Notes: generated by a model from the sequence alone, not told the origin. Counted from the first letter of the stretch, positions 17,249 to 26,149 are shown. The stretch: DNA of 34,861 nt from Lachnospiraceae bacterium (GCA_017480195.1 JAFVBE010000045.1:1-34861), one strand, 5' to 3'. Program-made: numbers and translations.

Positions 17249-17635
17249 ATGGAAAAAGGATATATAGACACTTCTCAATTAAGCACTCCGCCAGAGAATC
17301 ACGAATTAGAAACAGCGAAGTTTTTTGCTGATTTAGGAAAAAATATAATATTTATAAATCCCATTAATATTAAAGGAACTCATACTCCTGATATTATAAT
17401 GGATGGTGTTGAATGGGAAATAAAAAGTCCAACAGGGAGTAGCAAGCATACAATCGAAAACAATTTTCGTAATGCTATTTCGCAATCTAAATATATAATA
17501 TTTGATTTAAGAAGAATAAAATTACCTGAAGCACATTGTTTATCGAGACTTGAGTTTGAATTTAAGTTACGCAAATATTTGAAAAGATTACTAATTATAA
17601 AAAAAGACAACTCTTTAATTGAAATAAAAAAATAA
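17249..17635 (+). CDS. small PD-(D/E)XK-like nuclease resembling CdiA C-terminal tRNases, toxin candidate
   Basis: The 128-residue product has the motif order of a PD-(D/E)XK nuclease. Glu19/Glu21 lie in an early helix (HELETAKFFADLG), then P47-D48 (THTPDIIMDG), then E57-x-K59 (EWEIKS), then a helix with a conserved Gln (NAISQSKYIIFDLRR). This pattern recalls CdiA-type toxin tips that cut tRNA, but here it stands alone, without a secretion domain. The ribosome site (TAGGTAGG) is weak. It pairs with an upstream Xre gene, suggesting a toxin-antitoxin role. A restriction or repair nuclease is an alternative. A hairpin and T run follow. Confidence 0.6.
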   Translation: MEKGYIDTSQLSTPPENHELETAKFFADLGKNIIFINPINIKGTHTPDIIMDGVEWEIKSPTGSSKHTIENNFRNAISQSKYIIFDLRRIKLPEAHCLSRLEFEFKLRKYLKRLLIIKKDNSLIEIKK

Positions 17636-17670
17636 TTTTTAAAAAAATATTGACTTTCTTAAAAAGTCTG

Positions 17671-17731
17671 ATATTATATAAATAGATTCGGGTCACTGAT
17701 GGAATTAGCGGAGGCTCGGATCTATTTTTTT
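17671..17731 (+). terminator. terminator of the Xre/nuclease operon (hairpin repeat, copy 2)
   Basis: The stem AGATTCGGGTC with GGCTCGGATCT (17684-17723, with G-U pairs) is followed by ATTTTTTT, a good rho-independent terminator on the plus strand. The unit 17671-17720 is a diverged direct copy of 16388-16437. Confidence 0.75.
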
Positions 17732-17732
17732 C

Positions 17733-17899
17733 AGCCGTGCAGCATCTCGCAACATCCGTTGCTCGATGTAGGGCTGCGCCTCTTTCTATATTACACAGTT
17801 TAACAGCCGGCACCTCGCAGCAAATCTGCTCGGTCTCGGGCTGTTTTTTTTAGCCGTGCAGCATCTCGCAACATCCGTTGCTCGATGTAGGGCTGCGCC
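17733..17899. repeat. 48-bp perfect direct repeat pair
   Basis: Bases 17733-17780 and 17852-17899 are identical over 48 positions, 119 bases apart. Each unit begins agccgtgcagcatctcgcaa, ends gggctgcgcc and can fold into an imperfect hairpin (gcagc with gctgc, cgcaac with gttgc). Each copy is preceded by a T run. The arrangement suggests a duplicated terminator-like element rather than a gene. Confidence 0.8.
17803..17851 (+). terminator. terminator-like hairpin with T8 run between the 48-bp repeats
   Basis: ACAGCC (17803-17808) pairs with GGCTGT (17839-17844), with an inner GCAG/CTGC hairpin, and is followed by eight T residues. No gene directly upstream needs it, so it may be part of the repeat unit or a second stop for the nuclease operon. 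Confidence 0.65.
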
Positions 17900-17906
17900 C
17901 TATACC

Positions 17907-17965
17907 GATAAATAAAAATAAGTGTCCTATCATGCAAACATGACGGACACTTATTTTTATTTATC
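17907..17965 (-). terminator. strong bidirectional terminator downstream of gdhA
   Basis: A perfect 21-bp inverted repeat (17907-17927 and 17945-17965) carries the core AAGTGTCC/GGACACTT flanked by A- and T-rich ends, with a further TCATG/CATGA stem inside. It lies 17 bases after the gdhA stop and would stop transcripts from both sides. Confidence 0.9.
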
Positions 17966-17981
17966 ACTGCACGGCTTGGCT

Positions 17982-19367
<1,386 letters not shown>

Positions 19368-19388
19368 TCAGCACAAACCGTTATTGCC

Positions 19389-19417
19389 ATTATAGTACAG
19401 CCTATTTTGATTGTAAA
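19389..19417 (-). promoter_or_regulatory. promoter of gdhA
   Basis: On the minus strand TTTACA (19417-19412), a 17-base spacer and TATAAT (19394-19389) lie between the lrp-like stop and gdhA. The predicted start is near 19382. The upstream Lrp-like protein is a plausible regulator. Confidence 0.78.
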
Positions 19418-19422
19418 GGAAT

Positions 19423-19935
19423 TTATTGAATTTTTTCTTTTTCCAATCCCTTACTTAATGTTATTGAATCCTCACGCCAATATTTACATCTGTGCTTAAC
19501 ACAGGTAGAAAAAGAAATCTGTGTCTTAGTCTTTCCAAAACGCTGCAGTTCAACTATGAAATGGTCTAACTCTGCCGTAGTCGGAAATCTCACCTCAATC
19601 AACATCGAATAATCTCCGGTCACGCAGTTACACTCGACCACATTAAGAATTCCATCGATATACTCGTAAAATTCCTCTCTGTCAGAAGGTTCAACCTGTA
19701 AATTAATAAAAGCCTTTACATAATGTCCCATAGCCTCAGGATTAAGTCTTGTAGTAAACCCTTCCAAAACTCCCTCATCAAGCATCCTGTCAATTCTTGT
19801 ACCTACCGCAGTCGGTGAAAGGAATACCTGCTCCGCAATATCCTTAAGAGAAGTCCTCGCATTGTCCTGAAGAATCTCCAATATCTTCTCATCCACCTCA
19901 TCCAGTTTATAATAAATCAATTCTCTCTTTTCCAT
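19423..19935 (-). CDS. Lrp/AsnC-family transcriptional regulator
   Basis: The 170-residue feast/famine regulator has an N-terminal winged helix (LDEVDEKILEILQDNARTSL, then KDIAEQVFLSPTAVGTRIDR) and a C-terminal RAM domain that binds amino acids (VKAFINLQV, VVECNCVTGDYSMLIEVRF). The ribosome site GAGGAG is 6 bases before the ATG. It lies directly upstream of gdhA on the same strand, and gdhA has a separate promoter, so control of glutamate synthesis in response to an amino acid is likely but inferred from position. Confidence 0.9.
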   Translation of the reverse strand: MEKRELIYYKLDEVDEKILEILQDNARTSLKDIAEQVFLSPTAVGTRIDRMLDEGVLEGFTTRLNPEAMGHYVKAFINLQVEPSDREEFYEYIDGILNVVECNCVTGDYSMLIEVRFPTTAELDHFIVELQRFGKTKTQISFSTCVKHRCKYWREDSITLSKGLEKEKIQ

Positions 19936-19953
19936 AACATTCTCCTCAATAAA

Positions 19954-20163
19954 TCAGAATTTATCAGACAATAATTTTATATAATCACTTCTACTTCCGT
20001 TCCAAAAACACTTAATACACCTTCCATTTTTAAAAATATGCTTACAATTTTCATAACCATATAAAATGCTTGCACATTCCGGGCATAAATTTTTCATTTT
20101 TGATTTTGATTTTAAGAATTGACTACCACATTCTACACAAATTCTAATCTCAATATCATTCAT
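19954..20163 (-). CDS. small zinc-ribbon protein
   Basis: This 69-residue soluble protein has three Cys pairs: CVECGSQF, CPEC and CIKC, plus an extra CKH, consistent with one or two zinc ribbons. The rest is basic and I do not recognise a family. The open frame begins at a TTG (20175), but GGGAG lies 5 bases before the ATG at 20163. It ends 18 bases before the Lrp-family gene and is probably cotranscribed with it. Confidence 0.65.
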   Translation of the reverse strand: MNDIEIRICVECGSQFLKSKSKMKNLCPECASILYGYENCKHIFKNGRCIKCFWNGSRSDYIKLLSDKF

Positions 20164-20273
20164 AGTATCTCCCAAAAAACATGATTATTACAATTGCTAA
20201 TATACTAACAACTACCATTCATTTTGTCAAATTGCAGCTCGAAATATCACGATTTATCGTGGTATTTTGAGCT

Positions 20274-20570
20274 GGTGTGGCGGATATGGCTCTTAGGGAC
20301 TTGCCTATTATATGTATGTCGGTTGTCAAAGGGCGTAGGGGTTATGGGTTTGCGAAAGAACCGTATAAAAACATGAGTACTTAAAGAAAAGGGATAGGGA
20401 CATATTTTGCGAAAAGCAATTATATGTTCCTATCCTTTTGATTTTAGTATCTCCTATGTTTTTATCCGAGCGAGAGCGCGTTCTTTGCAAACTCATATGA
20501 CACCGAAGCCTTATGACAGGCGACATACATTAGATAAGTTACAATACCCAAGAGCCATATCCGCCACACC
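20274..20570. repeat. 297-bp imperfect palindromic element with 21-bp perfect ends
   Basis: The terminal inverted repeats ggtgtggcggatatggctct(t) at 20274-20294 and 20550-20570 match exactly. Matching blocks continue inward, including atgtatgtcg, gtttgc.aagaac, ataaaaacat and ggatagg.acata. The centre is a strong hairpin of AAAAGGGATAGGGACATAT paired with ATATGTTCCTATCCTTTT around a GCGAAAAGC turn (about 20387-20439). One arm carries an extra gcgctctcgctcg block. It has no transposase gene. Confidence 0.8.
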
Positions 20571-20607
20571 CCTGATGCTTAAAATACATATGGTTTGTAG
20601 AAAAAAA

Positions 20608-20627
20608 CGGAACCCTTTCGGATTCCG
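20608..20627. terminator. bidirectional terminator downstream of the TPM-domain gene
   Basis: CGGAACCC and GGATTCCG form an 8-bp stem with one mismatch around TTTC. A CTTTTTG run follows on the plus strand and a GTTTTTTT run on the minus strand. It probably ends the minus-strand zinc-ribbon/SPFH/TPM operon. Confidence 0.75.
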
Positions 20628-20884
20628 CTTTTTGACATATGCTGAATGTGTGTATAGTAATTCGTAAAATTTGCACTAGGGAGACGAATCAACCAACACT
20701 ATGTGCTTATTTTACCAAATTAAATTTATTCGTCAATAATTGCAAAGTCTTTCGATTGTTTCACACAAAAACAGCTTTTTTGACTTGAGAAAACAAAGTC
20801 AAAACCTTTTTCAACTTGTTTTTTTAAACCACATTTACGGCATAACAATATGTATTCTGTAGCAGTTTTTTTACTGATAAGCAA

Positions 20885-21751
20885 TTAAAACTTACCATGT
20901 GAACCATGATATCCGCCACCTGATGAATGCGATATAGAGCCACCACCGGAGCTGCTCGTCTGTCTCGGAGTCTTCTGCACATTGCTATATAAGAACTGCT
21001 CGGTAGCAATACTAAGAAGTATACCTGCCGCAACGCCCGCCGCAACCTTACCTGCTGTACTGCCGTTAGCGCCATTGGTTATACCATTTCTCATATCATT
21101 TCCGCTGACATTCGCATTGGCCAGATAGCTTCTTGCTGCCGGCTGCGTATGTACACTCTTAAGAGTCGCCTTTTGACCGCTCATAATGATAAGCGATATT
21201 ACAAAACCTATGACAAACGATATAGGTATAGCTGCAATTCTCTTCATCTTATATTGGTTAAGATATTTCTCAACTTGACTTGCGTATTTATCAAATGCAT
21301 TATAGTAATTTCCGGCTGACAAATCACTCAAAATCGCCTCACCTATGGCATCCGTCTTGGTATACGGAAAAATCTTCTGTGCACCCTTCTTCGTAGTCTT
21401 GCTGTGAGCCGTTACAGCCCAGTCTCTGTCCTCCATGCTTATAAGAAGACTTACACCGCTGTTAGTCTTACCAATACCGAAGCCATTTGAAGTAAAGAAA
21501 TCATTTGCATATTTATTAGGATCTGTATATCCTATCGAATCAACTGTAATAATGATTACATCACATTTATACTTCTCGCTGATTTTAGCAAGCTTATCCT
21601 CAAGCTGTCTCTCCTCACTGTCAGATAATAAATCAGCATCATCGGTTACTCTTGGTGTTCCATTACTGCTGTCTGCATAAGAAGGCACATACGGAACAAA
21701 GATAAATAACATTAAAACAAATGTAAGTAAAGCTAAAAATTTCTTCTTCAT
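20885..21751 (-). CDS. TPM-domain membrane protein (YdjH/YgcG-like)
   Basis: The 288-residue exported protein has a signal peptide (about 1-26, ending SYADS) and an extracytoplasmic TPM domain (about 35-165) with ADLLSDSEERQLEDKL, KYKCDVIIITVDS and GVSLLISMEDRDWAV. One membrane segment follows (about 172-192), then a cytoplasmic tail rich in Gly, Ser and His. It matches the B. subtilis YdjH type, which works with YdjG and YdjI in membrane-stress handling and PspA recruitment. AAGGAGG is 7 bases before the ATG. It follows the YdjG-like gene by 12 bases and is the last gene of the operon. Confidence 0.85.
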   Translation of the reverse strand: MKKKFLALLTFVLMLFIFVPYVPSYADSSNGTPRVTDDADLLSDSEERQLEDKLAKISEKYKCDVIIITVDSIGYTDPNKYANDFFTSNGFGIGKTNSGVSLLISMEDRDWAVTAHSKTTKKGAQKIFPYTKTDAIGEAILSDLSAGNYYNAFDKYASQVEKYLNQYKMKRIAAIPISFVIGFVISLIIMSGQKATLKSVHTQPAARSYLANANVSGNDMRNGITNGANGSTAGKVAAGVAAGILLSIATEQFLYSNVQKTPRQTSSSGGGSISHSSGGGYHGSHGKF

Positions 21752-21763
21752 TCTGTTACCTCC

Positions 21764-22630
21764 TTATATTATAAGCAGCGATATACAGGTTATAACTGCA
21801 CCAAGAATCGCTGTCCACGCTAATAGTCCACGCTTATATGCTCCCTTGTCACACGGTAAATCACCGACCAGCTTACCCGTCTGACCATTCATTGCGAAGT
21901 AATAATGCTCGCCATTCCATGTGGTATTAAGAAGCCATACAGGGTATAAGGCATACTTGGTAACACCTTCCTTGATACGCACATTATTGCCCGCTGCAGT
22001 TACAGAAGAATATCCCGTAACGGATTCACGCATAACATCCTCAGCGCTCTGCTTTATCCTCTGGTTAGCTCTTGCTATGCTCTGCTCAGATGTAACATCA
22101 TATTTATCTGCAAGGAAGCCCGAAAGATACGCAGATTGGAAATCAACCGCCTCACTAAAGTCAAACGGTTCGATAGACTCCATAAGAGTATCCTCCATCT
22201 GAGACGAGCCGTCTACCGGTACACGCCTAAACGACAAATCCGCACGCCTTCTAACCAAATAATGCTCGGTCTTGGTATAATTGTAGCTGCTGTCACTCCA
22301 GCTTTTAGTCTTGGTAGCATTGAAACTCATATCCGCATCAACATCCGCATCAAAGAGCCAGAACGGAACATATACTCCCTTAATCTCATCTATATGATTC
22401 TGGTCCTTAAATATCTTAGGCAATAGCTTTTTGCCCTTTAAGTGATTATAATAAGCAGCCTTCGCAGCCTCTTTGTCTTTCTTGAACGGAATAACATAAT
22501 CCGGTTTTAAATCCCCCTTGAACTGACCTACCATTACTACCGGACTGTCACAATACGGACATTTGGTCGCTCCGACATTTTCATCAACAATAATCTCACC
22601 ACCACAGGCATTACACAGATATACACGCAT
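21764..22630 (-). CDS. TFIIB-type zinc-ribbon membrane protein, C-terminal part (YdjG-like)
   Basis: This 288-residue reading frame has a zinc ribbon at its start (CNACGG, then CPYC), a central segment with GDLKPDYVIPFKKDKEAA and GVYVPFWLFDADVD, and one C-terminal membrane helix (LLAWTAILGAVITCISLLII). It is in the same frame as the upstream 59-residue zinc-ribbon frame, separated only by a TGA and ten sense codons. It therefore looks like the larger part of one interrupted gene. A GGGAG sits 11 bases before this ATG, so separate translation is possible. Function by family is partner of TPM and SPFH proteins at the membrane. Confidence 0.8.
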   Translation of the reverse strand: MRVYLCNACGGEIIVDENVGATKCPYCDSPVVMVGQFKGDLKPDYVIPFKKDKEAAKAAYYNHLKGKKLLPKIFKDQNHIDEIKGVYVPFWLFDADVDADMSFNATKTKSWSDSSYNYTKTEHYLVRRRADLSFRRVPVDGSSQMEDTLMESIEPFDFSEAVDFQSAYLSGFLADKYDVTSEQSIARANQRIKQSAEDVMRESVTGYSSVTAAGNNVRIKEGVTKYALYPVWLLNTTWNGEHYYFAMNGQTGKLVGDLPCDKGAYKRGLLAWTAILGAVITCISLLII

Positions 22631-22660
22631 ATTATCTGTCTCTCCCGGAGTCCAATCCTG

Positions 22661-22840
22661 TCAGGCTTTATTACCCCATTCCATATCTGAATCCGGCTGA
22701 TTTAATACATCAACTCTTTCCTTAAGAGCATTGGCATCAAATACCGTATCGCAATATGGGCACTTGAACTGCTGTGATGTGGCGTCATACTGCACCTTGC
22801 CCCCGCAGCAGGGACAATCATATTCTATTAATCCTGCCAT
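22661..22840 (-). CDS. zinc-ribbon fragment, N-terminal part of YdjG-like protein
   Basis: This 59-residue frame contains one zinc ribbon (CPCCGG ... CPYC) and a short acidic tail ending WGNKA before a TGA. The frame extends upstream to 22882, but GGGAG lies 8 bases before the ATG at 22840. By itself it would be a minimal metal-binding peptide. Its in-frame continuity with the downstream gene argues that it is the first domain of one protein. Confidence 0.7.
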   Translation of the reverse strand: MAGLIEYDCPCCGGKVQYDATSQQFKCPYCDTVFDANALKERVDVLNQPDSDMEWGNKA

Positions 22841-22934
22841 AAGCTTTTCTCCCTTTTCCATATAAAGATTTGGTAATTGCAAAGCTTTCGCCCTACAATT
22901 ACCATCTCTTTAAAACTATATCATATACTGCATA

Positions 22935-24347
22935 CTACTGTATGTCATTATCATCAAACGGGTCACCGCACTGTGGACAGAACTTAGGTGGGTTCTTAGG
23001 GTCTTCCGGCTCCCATCCACACTTGTCACACTTATAAAGCGGTGCTCCTGCAGGCTTTGGCTTGCCACAGTTCTGACAGAACTTACCCTTATTTACGGAA
23101 CCACATTCGCAGGTCCATCCATCTGCTGATGCAGGTGCCGGTATTGGCTTAGCCTTACCACACTCGCTACAGAACTTAGCGGTATTTACTGCACCACACT
23201 CGCAAGTCCAACTATCACCTGCTGCCGCCGGTGAACCAGCCTGTGGCTGAGGCTGAAATTGCTGTGGTTGCTGCTGTTGCTGCATCTGCTGCTGTTGCTG
23301 CATCTGTTGTTGCTGCATTTGTTGCTGTTGCATCTGCTGCTGTTGTCCGCCTGCATAGAGTGCCTGTGGATTAAATCCACCTGCAGTCTGTGCCATATTC
23401 ATACCCATGAATCCCATCATAGCTCCACCCTGGTTTGAAGCGGCTGCCTTCATAGCGTCTGCCTGTGCTCCAACAAGAGTTGCCGCTGCCATAGTCTGAC
23501 TCTGAAGCATACCAGTCTTCTGAGCCTCTTTGATAAGCTGCTGATCCTCTTCCGGTAAATTCATTGGATTGAATGCTACAGAAACAAGCTCAATACCTCT
23601 TAACTGTGCCCACTTTTCATTGAGCTGAGTATTAAGAATCTGAACCATCTCATCCTTATGAGCTGAAATCTGGTTAGGTCTGATTTCAAGATTTGAAATC
23701 TCTGAAAATGATGGAGTAAGTGCGTCGATAAGTTCTCCCTTCATCATACCCTCAACTTCTGATGCCTTAAACTCATCAGCAACATTTGCACATACATTTG
23801 TATAGAAAAGTATAGGATTAGTTATATGATAAGAATACTTACCGCTTACTCTAACAGCTGTATCTATATCAAGATTAATCTTGCTGTCTACAACTCTGAA
23901 AGGAATAGGCTGTGAAGCTCCGAAAAGCTTCTCCTTAATCTCCTTGATATTAAAATAATAAACTCTCTGGTCCTTGCCGGTATCACCGCCAAAGGTAAAA
24001 CGCTTACCGATAGTGGCAAAGGTCTGCTTAACGCTCTGTCCAAGACTTCCGGTAAATAAGCTTGGCTCAGTAGATGAATTGTATGTAAATTCTCCCGGCT
24101 CGGCACAGATTTCTGCAACCTTACCCTGATCTACAATTATCATACACTGACCTTCGTTTACAGCGATAACAGAACCGTTTGTGATAATGTTATCTCTTCC
24201 ATGAGTATTAGATGACCCCTTGTCAGTTCTCTTCTGACCTTTCTTCATCAGCACATCATCAGGTAATGAATCACAGTAGAAGAACTCTTTCCACTGGTCC
24301 GCCATAACACTGCTTGCTGAGCTGACTAATGCTTTAATTAATCCCAT
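22935..24347 (-). CDS. SPFH-domain protein with C-terminal zinc ribbons (YdjI-like)
   Basis: The 470-residue protein has an SPFH/band-7-like domain (about 30-280, including VIAVNEGQCMIIVDQGKV and ISNLEIRPNQ). A Met/Ala-rich helical stretch follows, then a poly-Gln tract (about 334-366). Three zinc ribbons close the protein: CECGAVNTAKFCSECG, CECGSVNKGKFCQNCG and CDKCGW...CPQCG. It corresponds to B. subtilis YdjI, reported to recruit the membrane-stress protein PspA. GGGAG is 7 bases before the ATG. No pspA is visible nearby. The CAG-rich tract could vary in length between strains. Confidence 0.86.
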   Translation of the reverse strand: MGLIKALVSSASSVMADQWKEFFYCDSLPDDVLMKKGQKRTDKGSSNTHGRDNIITNGSVIAVNEGQCMIIVDQGKVAEICAEPGEFTYNSSTEPSLFTGSLGQSVKQTFATIGKRFTFGGDTGKDQRVYYFNIKEIKEKLFGASQPIPFRVVDSKINLDIDTAVRVSGKYSYHITNPILFYTNVCANVADEFKASEVEGMMKGELIDALTPSFSEISNLEIRPNQISAHKDEMVQILNTQLNEKWAQLRGIELVSVAFNPMNLPEEDQQLIKEAQKTGMLQSQTMAAATLVGAQADAMKAAASNQGGAMMGFMGMNMAQTAGGFNPQALYAGGQQQQMQQQQMQQQQMQQQQQMQQQQQPQQFQPQPQAGSPAAAGDSWTCECGAVNTAKFCSECGKAKPIPAPASADGWTCECGSVNKGKFCQNCGKPKPAGAPLYKCDKCGWEPEDPKNPPKFCPQCGDPFDDNDIQ

Positions 24348-24439
24348 TTTGTATCTCCCTTCTTCTTAATTAAATTAGGTTTTTATTTATATGTGAAATG
24401 TATCCTTGCAACTGTACTGCCCGGATACCCTTTACACTC

Positions 24440-25222
24440 TTACTCCACCTGTTCGCATCTGGAGAACTCCCAGGCTTTTATATTAAATGCTATAAGCGGT
24501 GTGTCACAGTATGCACATTTCCTTGCTCCAAGCATCGTAATCGGTGCTCCGCACTGCGGACAGGTAAGTGACACGCCATCGACATTGGAATTCTCAACCA
24601 AATCCCTATCCTGTATGTAAATCATGTCAACCTCATACTTGGACTGCTCAAATCTGTCCTTCGAGCCCTTTTTTATCTTGGATTCATCTTCCTCGTCTGT
24701 TATGTAATGATAGCTTTGAACCGCCGCCTGAAATCTTATGGTACATCTACCTGCACGCTTGTCATATCTGGCAATCTCCATCCTGTGTATCTTGACGCTC
24801 TTGTAATGCTCATGCTGGCGATTCATCGAATTCTTATCTATCCTGTCTGAAAGAGTCCTTCTTAATTCACTTGTACCTTCGGAAAGAATCGATGAACGCC
24901 TTTCATCTATCGCCTGAAGGAATGTAAGCAGAACATTCTTCGCCTTCTCCTTCATCTCCTCATAGTTGAATTCCGGAAAATCTCTCATAATAGCAGGGAG
25001 CATCATACTCGTTACACCCGATACAGACTTAGGACTCATATCCGTATCATCAAGACCATCCCTGAATCCTGCAAATGCCTCGTCAAGAGGGATTTTTTTT
25101 ACTCCGAACAGCTTCTGATTAAACTCTCTGACCTTATGACGCAGATAAAGCACTCCACCAAAGCCTGCCAGCACAATAACTGCCGCTATATAAAGTCCTA
25201 TTGATGCACCCCCGGAAAACAT
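24440..25222 (-). CDS. Tim44-like domain membrane protein with zinc ribbon
   Basis: The product of about 260 residues has an N-terminal membrane helix (about 6-27, GLYIAAVIVLAGFGGVLYL). A Tim44/Mba1-like domain (about 70-215) includes FPEFNYEEMKEKAKNVLLTF and a late YEVDMIYIQDRDL strand. A C-terminal zinc ribbon (CPQCG ... CAYCDTPL) follows. It is the first gene of the minus-strand operon with the SPFH, zinc-ribbon and TPM genes. The ATG at 25222 has AGGAGAG about 8 bases upstream; a TTG two codons earlier is the alternative. Zinc ribbons throughout this operon suggest that the products assemble together. Confidence 0.78.
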   Translation of the reverse strand: MFSGGASIGLYIAAVIVLAGFGGVLYLRHKVREFNQKLFGVKKIPLDEAFAGFRDGLDDTDMSPKSVSGVTSMMLPAIMRDFPEFNYEEMKEKAKNVLLTFLQAIDERRSSILSEGTSELRRTLSDRIDKNSMNRQHEHYKSVKIHRMEIARYDKRAGRCTIRFQAAVQSYHYITDEEDESKIKKGSKDRFEQSKYEVDMIYIQDRDLVENSNVDGVSLTCPQCGAPITMLGARKCAYCDTPLIAFNIKAWEFSRCEQVE

Positions 25223-25452
25223 AAGCAATTCTCTCCTAATACATTATATGGTTTAAAACATACACACCCACACATTTTTAATCGCATAAAATATCATATT
25301 TAAACAAAATTAATTATATTATAAATTTTTCTAATACGCAAGTTATACTACAAACTTTTATATACCAAATTATGAATATTTTACTTTTCAAAACAGGGAT
25401 TTTATTTTATACTGTATTATATATTTACATAAAGAATAATCGGAGGAATACT

Positions 25453-26079
25453 ATGGGATTAAGATTTAGGAAAAGTATATCGGTAGCTCCCGGTGTCAAG
25501 GTTAATGTCAATAAAAAAAGTGCCAGTGTTACCGTTGGAAAAAAAGGTGCCCATTACACTATGAGTACCTCAGGCAAGCAGACCGCTTCTGTCGGACTTC
25601 CGGGTACAGGACTTTCGTATTCGAAATCCTTCGGCGGTAAGAAGAAAAGCAGCAAGAGTTCTTCATCAAAGACGGGAAACTCTTCAAGCAGCCAATCCGT
25701 AGGTGAGACTGTAGAAAATGTTGCACAGACTGCCGCCAATAATTCAGGCTGTATAATACTCGCTGTTGCCGCAGTTGTAATACTTGCCCTTATTGTGCTT
25801 GGCATATGGGGTATAGTTAAGCTGGTAAGTAATCATACAAGCAAAGAAACAGCTTCTGATAATGTAGCAGTAACCCAGACAGCAGACTCCGATTCATCAG
25901 ATAGCCAATCAGTTGCGAATTCATCCTCAGGAAATTCAAGCAGTGAACAGGTATGGGTAACCGCAAGCGGAAGCAAGTACCACTCCAAGAGTGACTGTGG
26001 CGGTATAAGTAACGCTTATCAGATTACACTTGAGGAAGCCGAAACACGAGGACTTACGCCTTGTAAGAAATGCCACTAA
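25453..26079 (+). CDS. DUF4236-domain membrane protein
   Basis: The 208-residue protein starts with a DUF4236 domain (about 1-55; GLRFRKSISVAPGVKVNVNK, then GKKGAHYTMSTSG and GLPGTGLSYSKSF). A Ser/Lys-rich linker, one membrane helix (about 98-122) and a Ser-rich stretch follow. The tail is a small Cys/His module (KYHSKSDCGG ... GLTPCKKCH) that resembles a metal-binding domain fused to many surface and nuclease proteins. CGGAGG lies 6 bases before the ATG at 25453; the frame extends 27 codons upstream without a ribosome site. Its role is unknown. Confidence 0.8.
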   Translation: MGLRFRKSISVAPGVKVNVNKKSASVTVGKKGAHYTMSTSGKQTASVGLPGTGLSYSKSFGGKKKSSKSSSSKTGNSSSSQSVGETVENVAQTAANNSGCIILAVAAVVILALIVLGIWGIVKLVSNHTSKETASDNVAVTQTADSDSSDSQSVANSSSGNSSSEQVWVTASGSKYHSKSDCGGISNAYQITLEEAETRGLTPCKKCH

Positions 26080-26101
26080 GTCACAAGCCCGACAGTGGTG
26101 T

Positions 26102-26149
26102 ATGTAAGATTGATAAGCCAGCAAGTACGGCGCAGCTTAATGCTTACAT
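26102..26149 (+). other. hairpin between the DUF4236 and C39-like genes
   Basis: ATGTAAG and CTTACAT form the base, with a second AAGC/GCTT stem inside, in the 87-base gap. There is no T run, so it is unlikely to be a simple terminator. It could limit read-through or affect translation of the next gene. Confidence 0.4.

Larger units (their letters stand above)
20164..20884. other. 721-base stretch without a convincing gene
   Basis: It holds a hairpin of agctcgaaatatcacga with tcgtggtattttgagct (20236-20273), a 297-bp palindrome (20274-20570), a bidirectional terminator (20608-20627), and an AT-rich spacer with a weak TTTTGACTT/AAAGTCAAAA hairpin near 20776-20804. Short open frames here lie inside the palindrome arms and lack ribosome sites. 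Confidence 0.7.
21764..22840 (-). pseudogene. YdjG-like zinc-ribbon gene interrupted by one in-frame TGA
   Basis: Reading from the ATG at 22840, the frame runs CPCCGGKVQYDATS...CPYCDTVFD...DMEWGNKA, then TGA (22663-22661), then QDWTPGETDNMRVYLCNACG and on to 21764 with no shift. Intact homologues, as I remember them, are single proteins of about 360 residues, and this composite would be 357. The segment around the stop resembles a conserved acidic linker in which a Gly codon (GGA to TGA) is the simplest change. It may be a true nonsense mutation, a sequencing error or two split genes. Confidence 0.65.

Noticed and set aside
22661-22663. TGA read as selenocysteine
   Set aside because: No conserved Cys/Sec position is expected in this linker and I see no SECIS-like hairpin directly after the codon.
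23255-23350. CAG/CTG microsatellite as a separate repeat element
   Set aside because: It encodes the poly-Gln linker of the SPFH protein, so it is coding low complexity.
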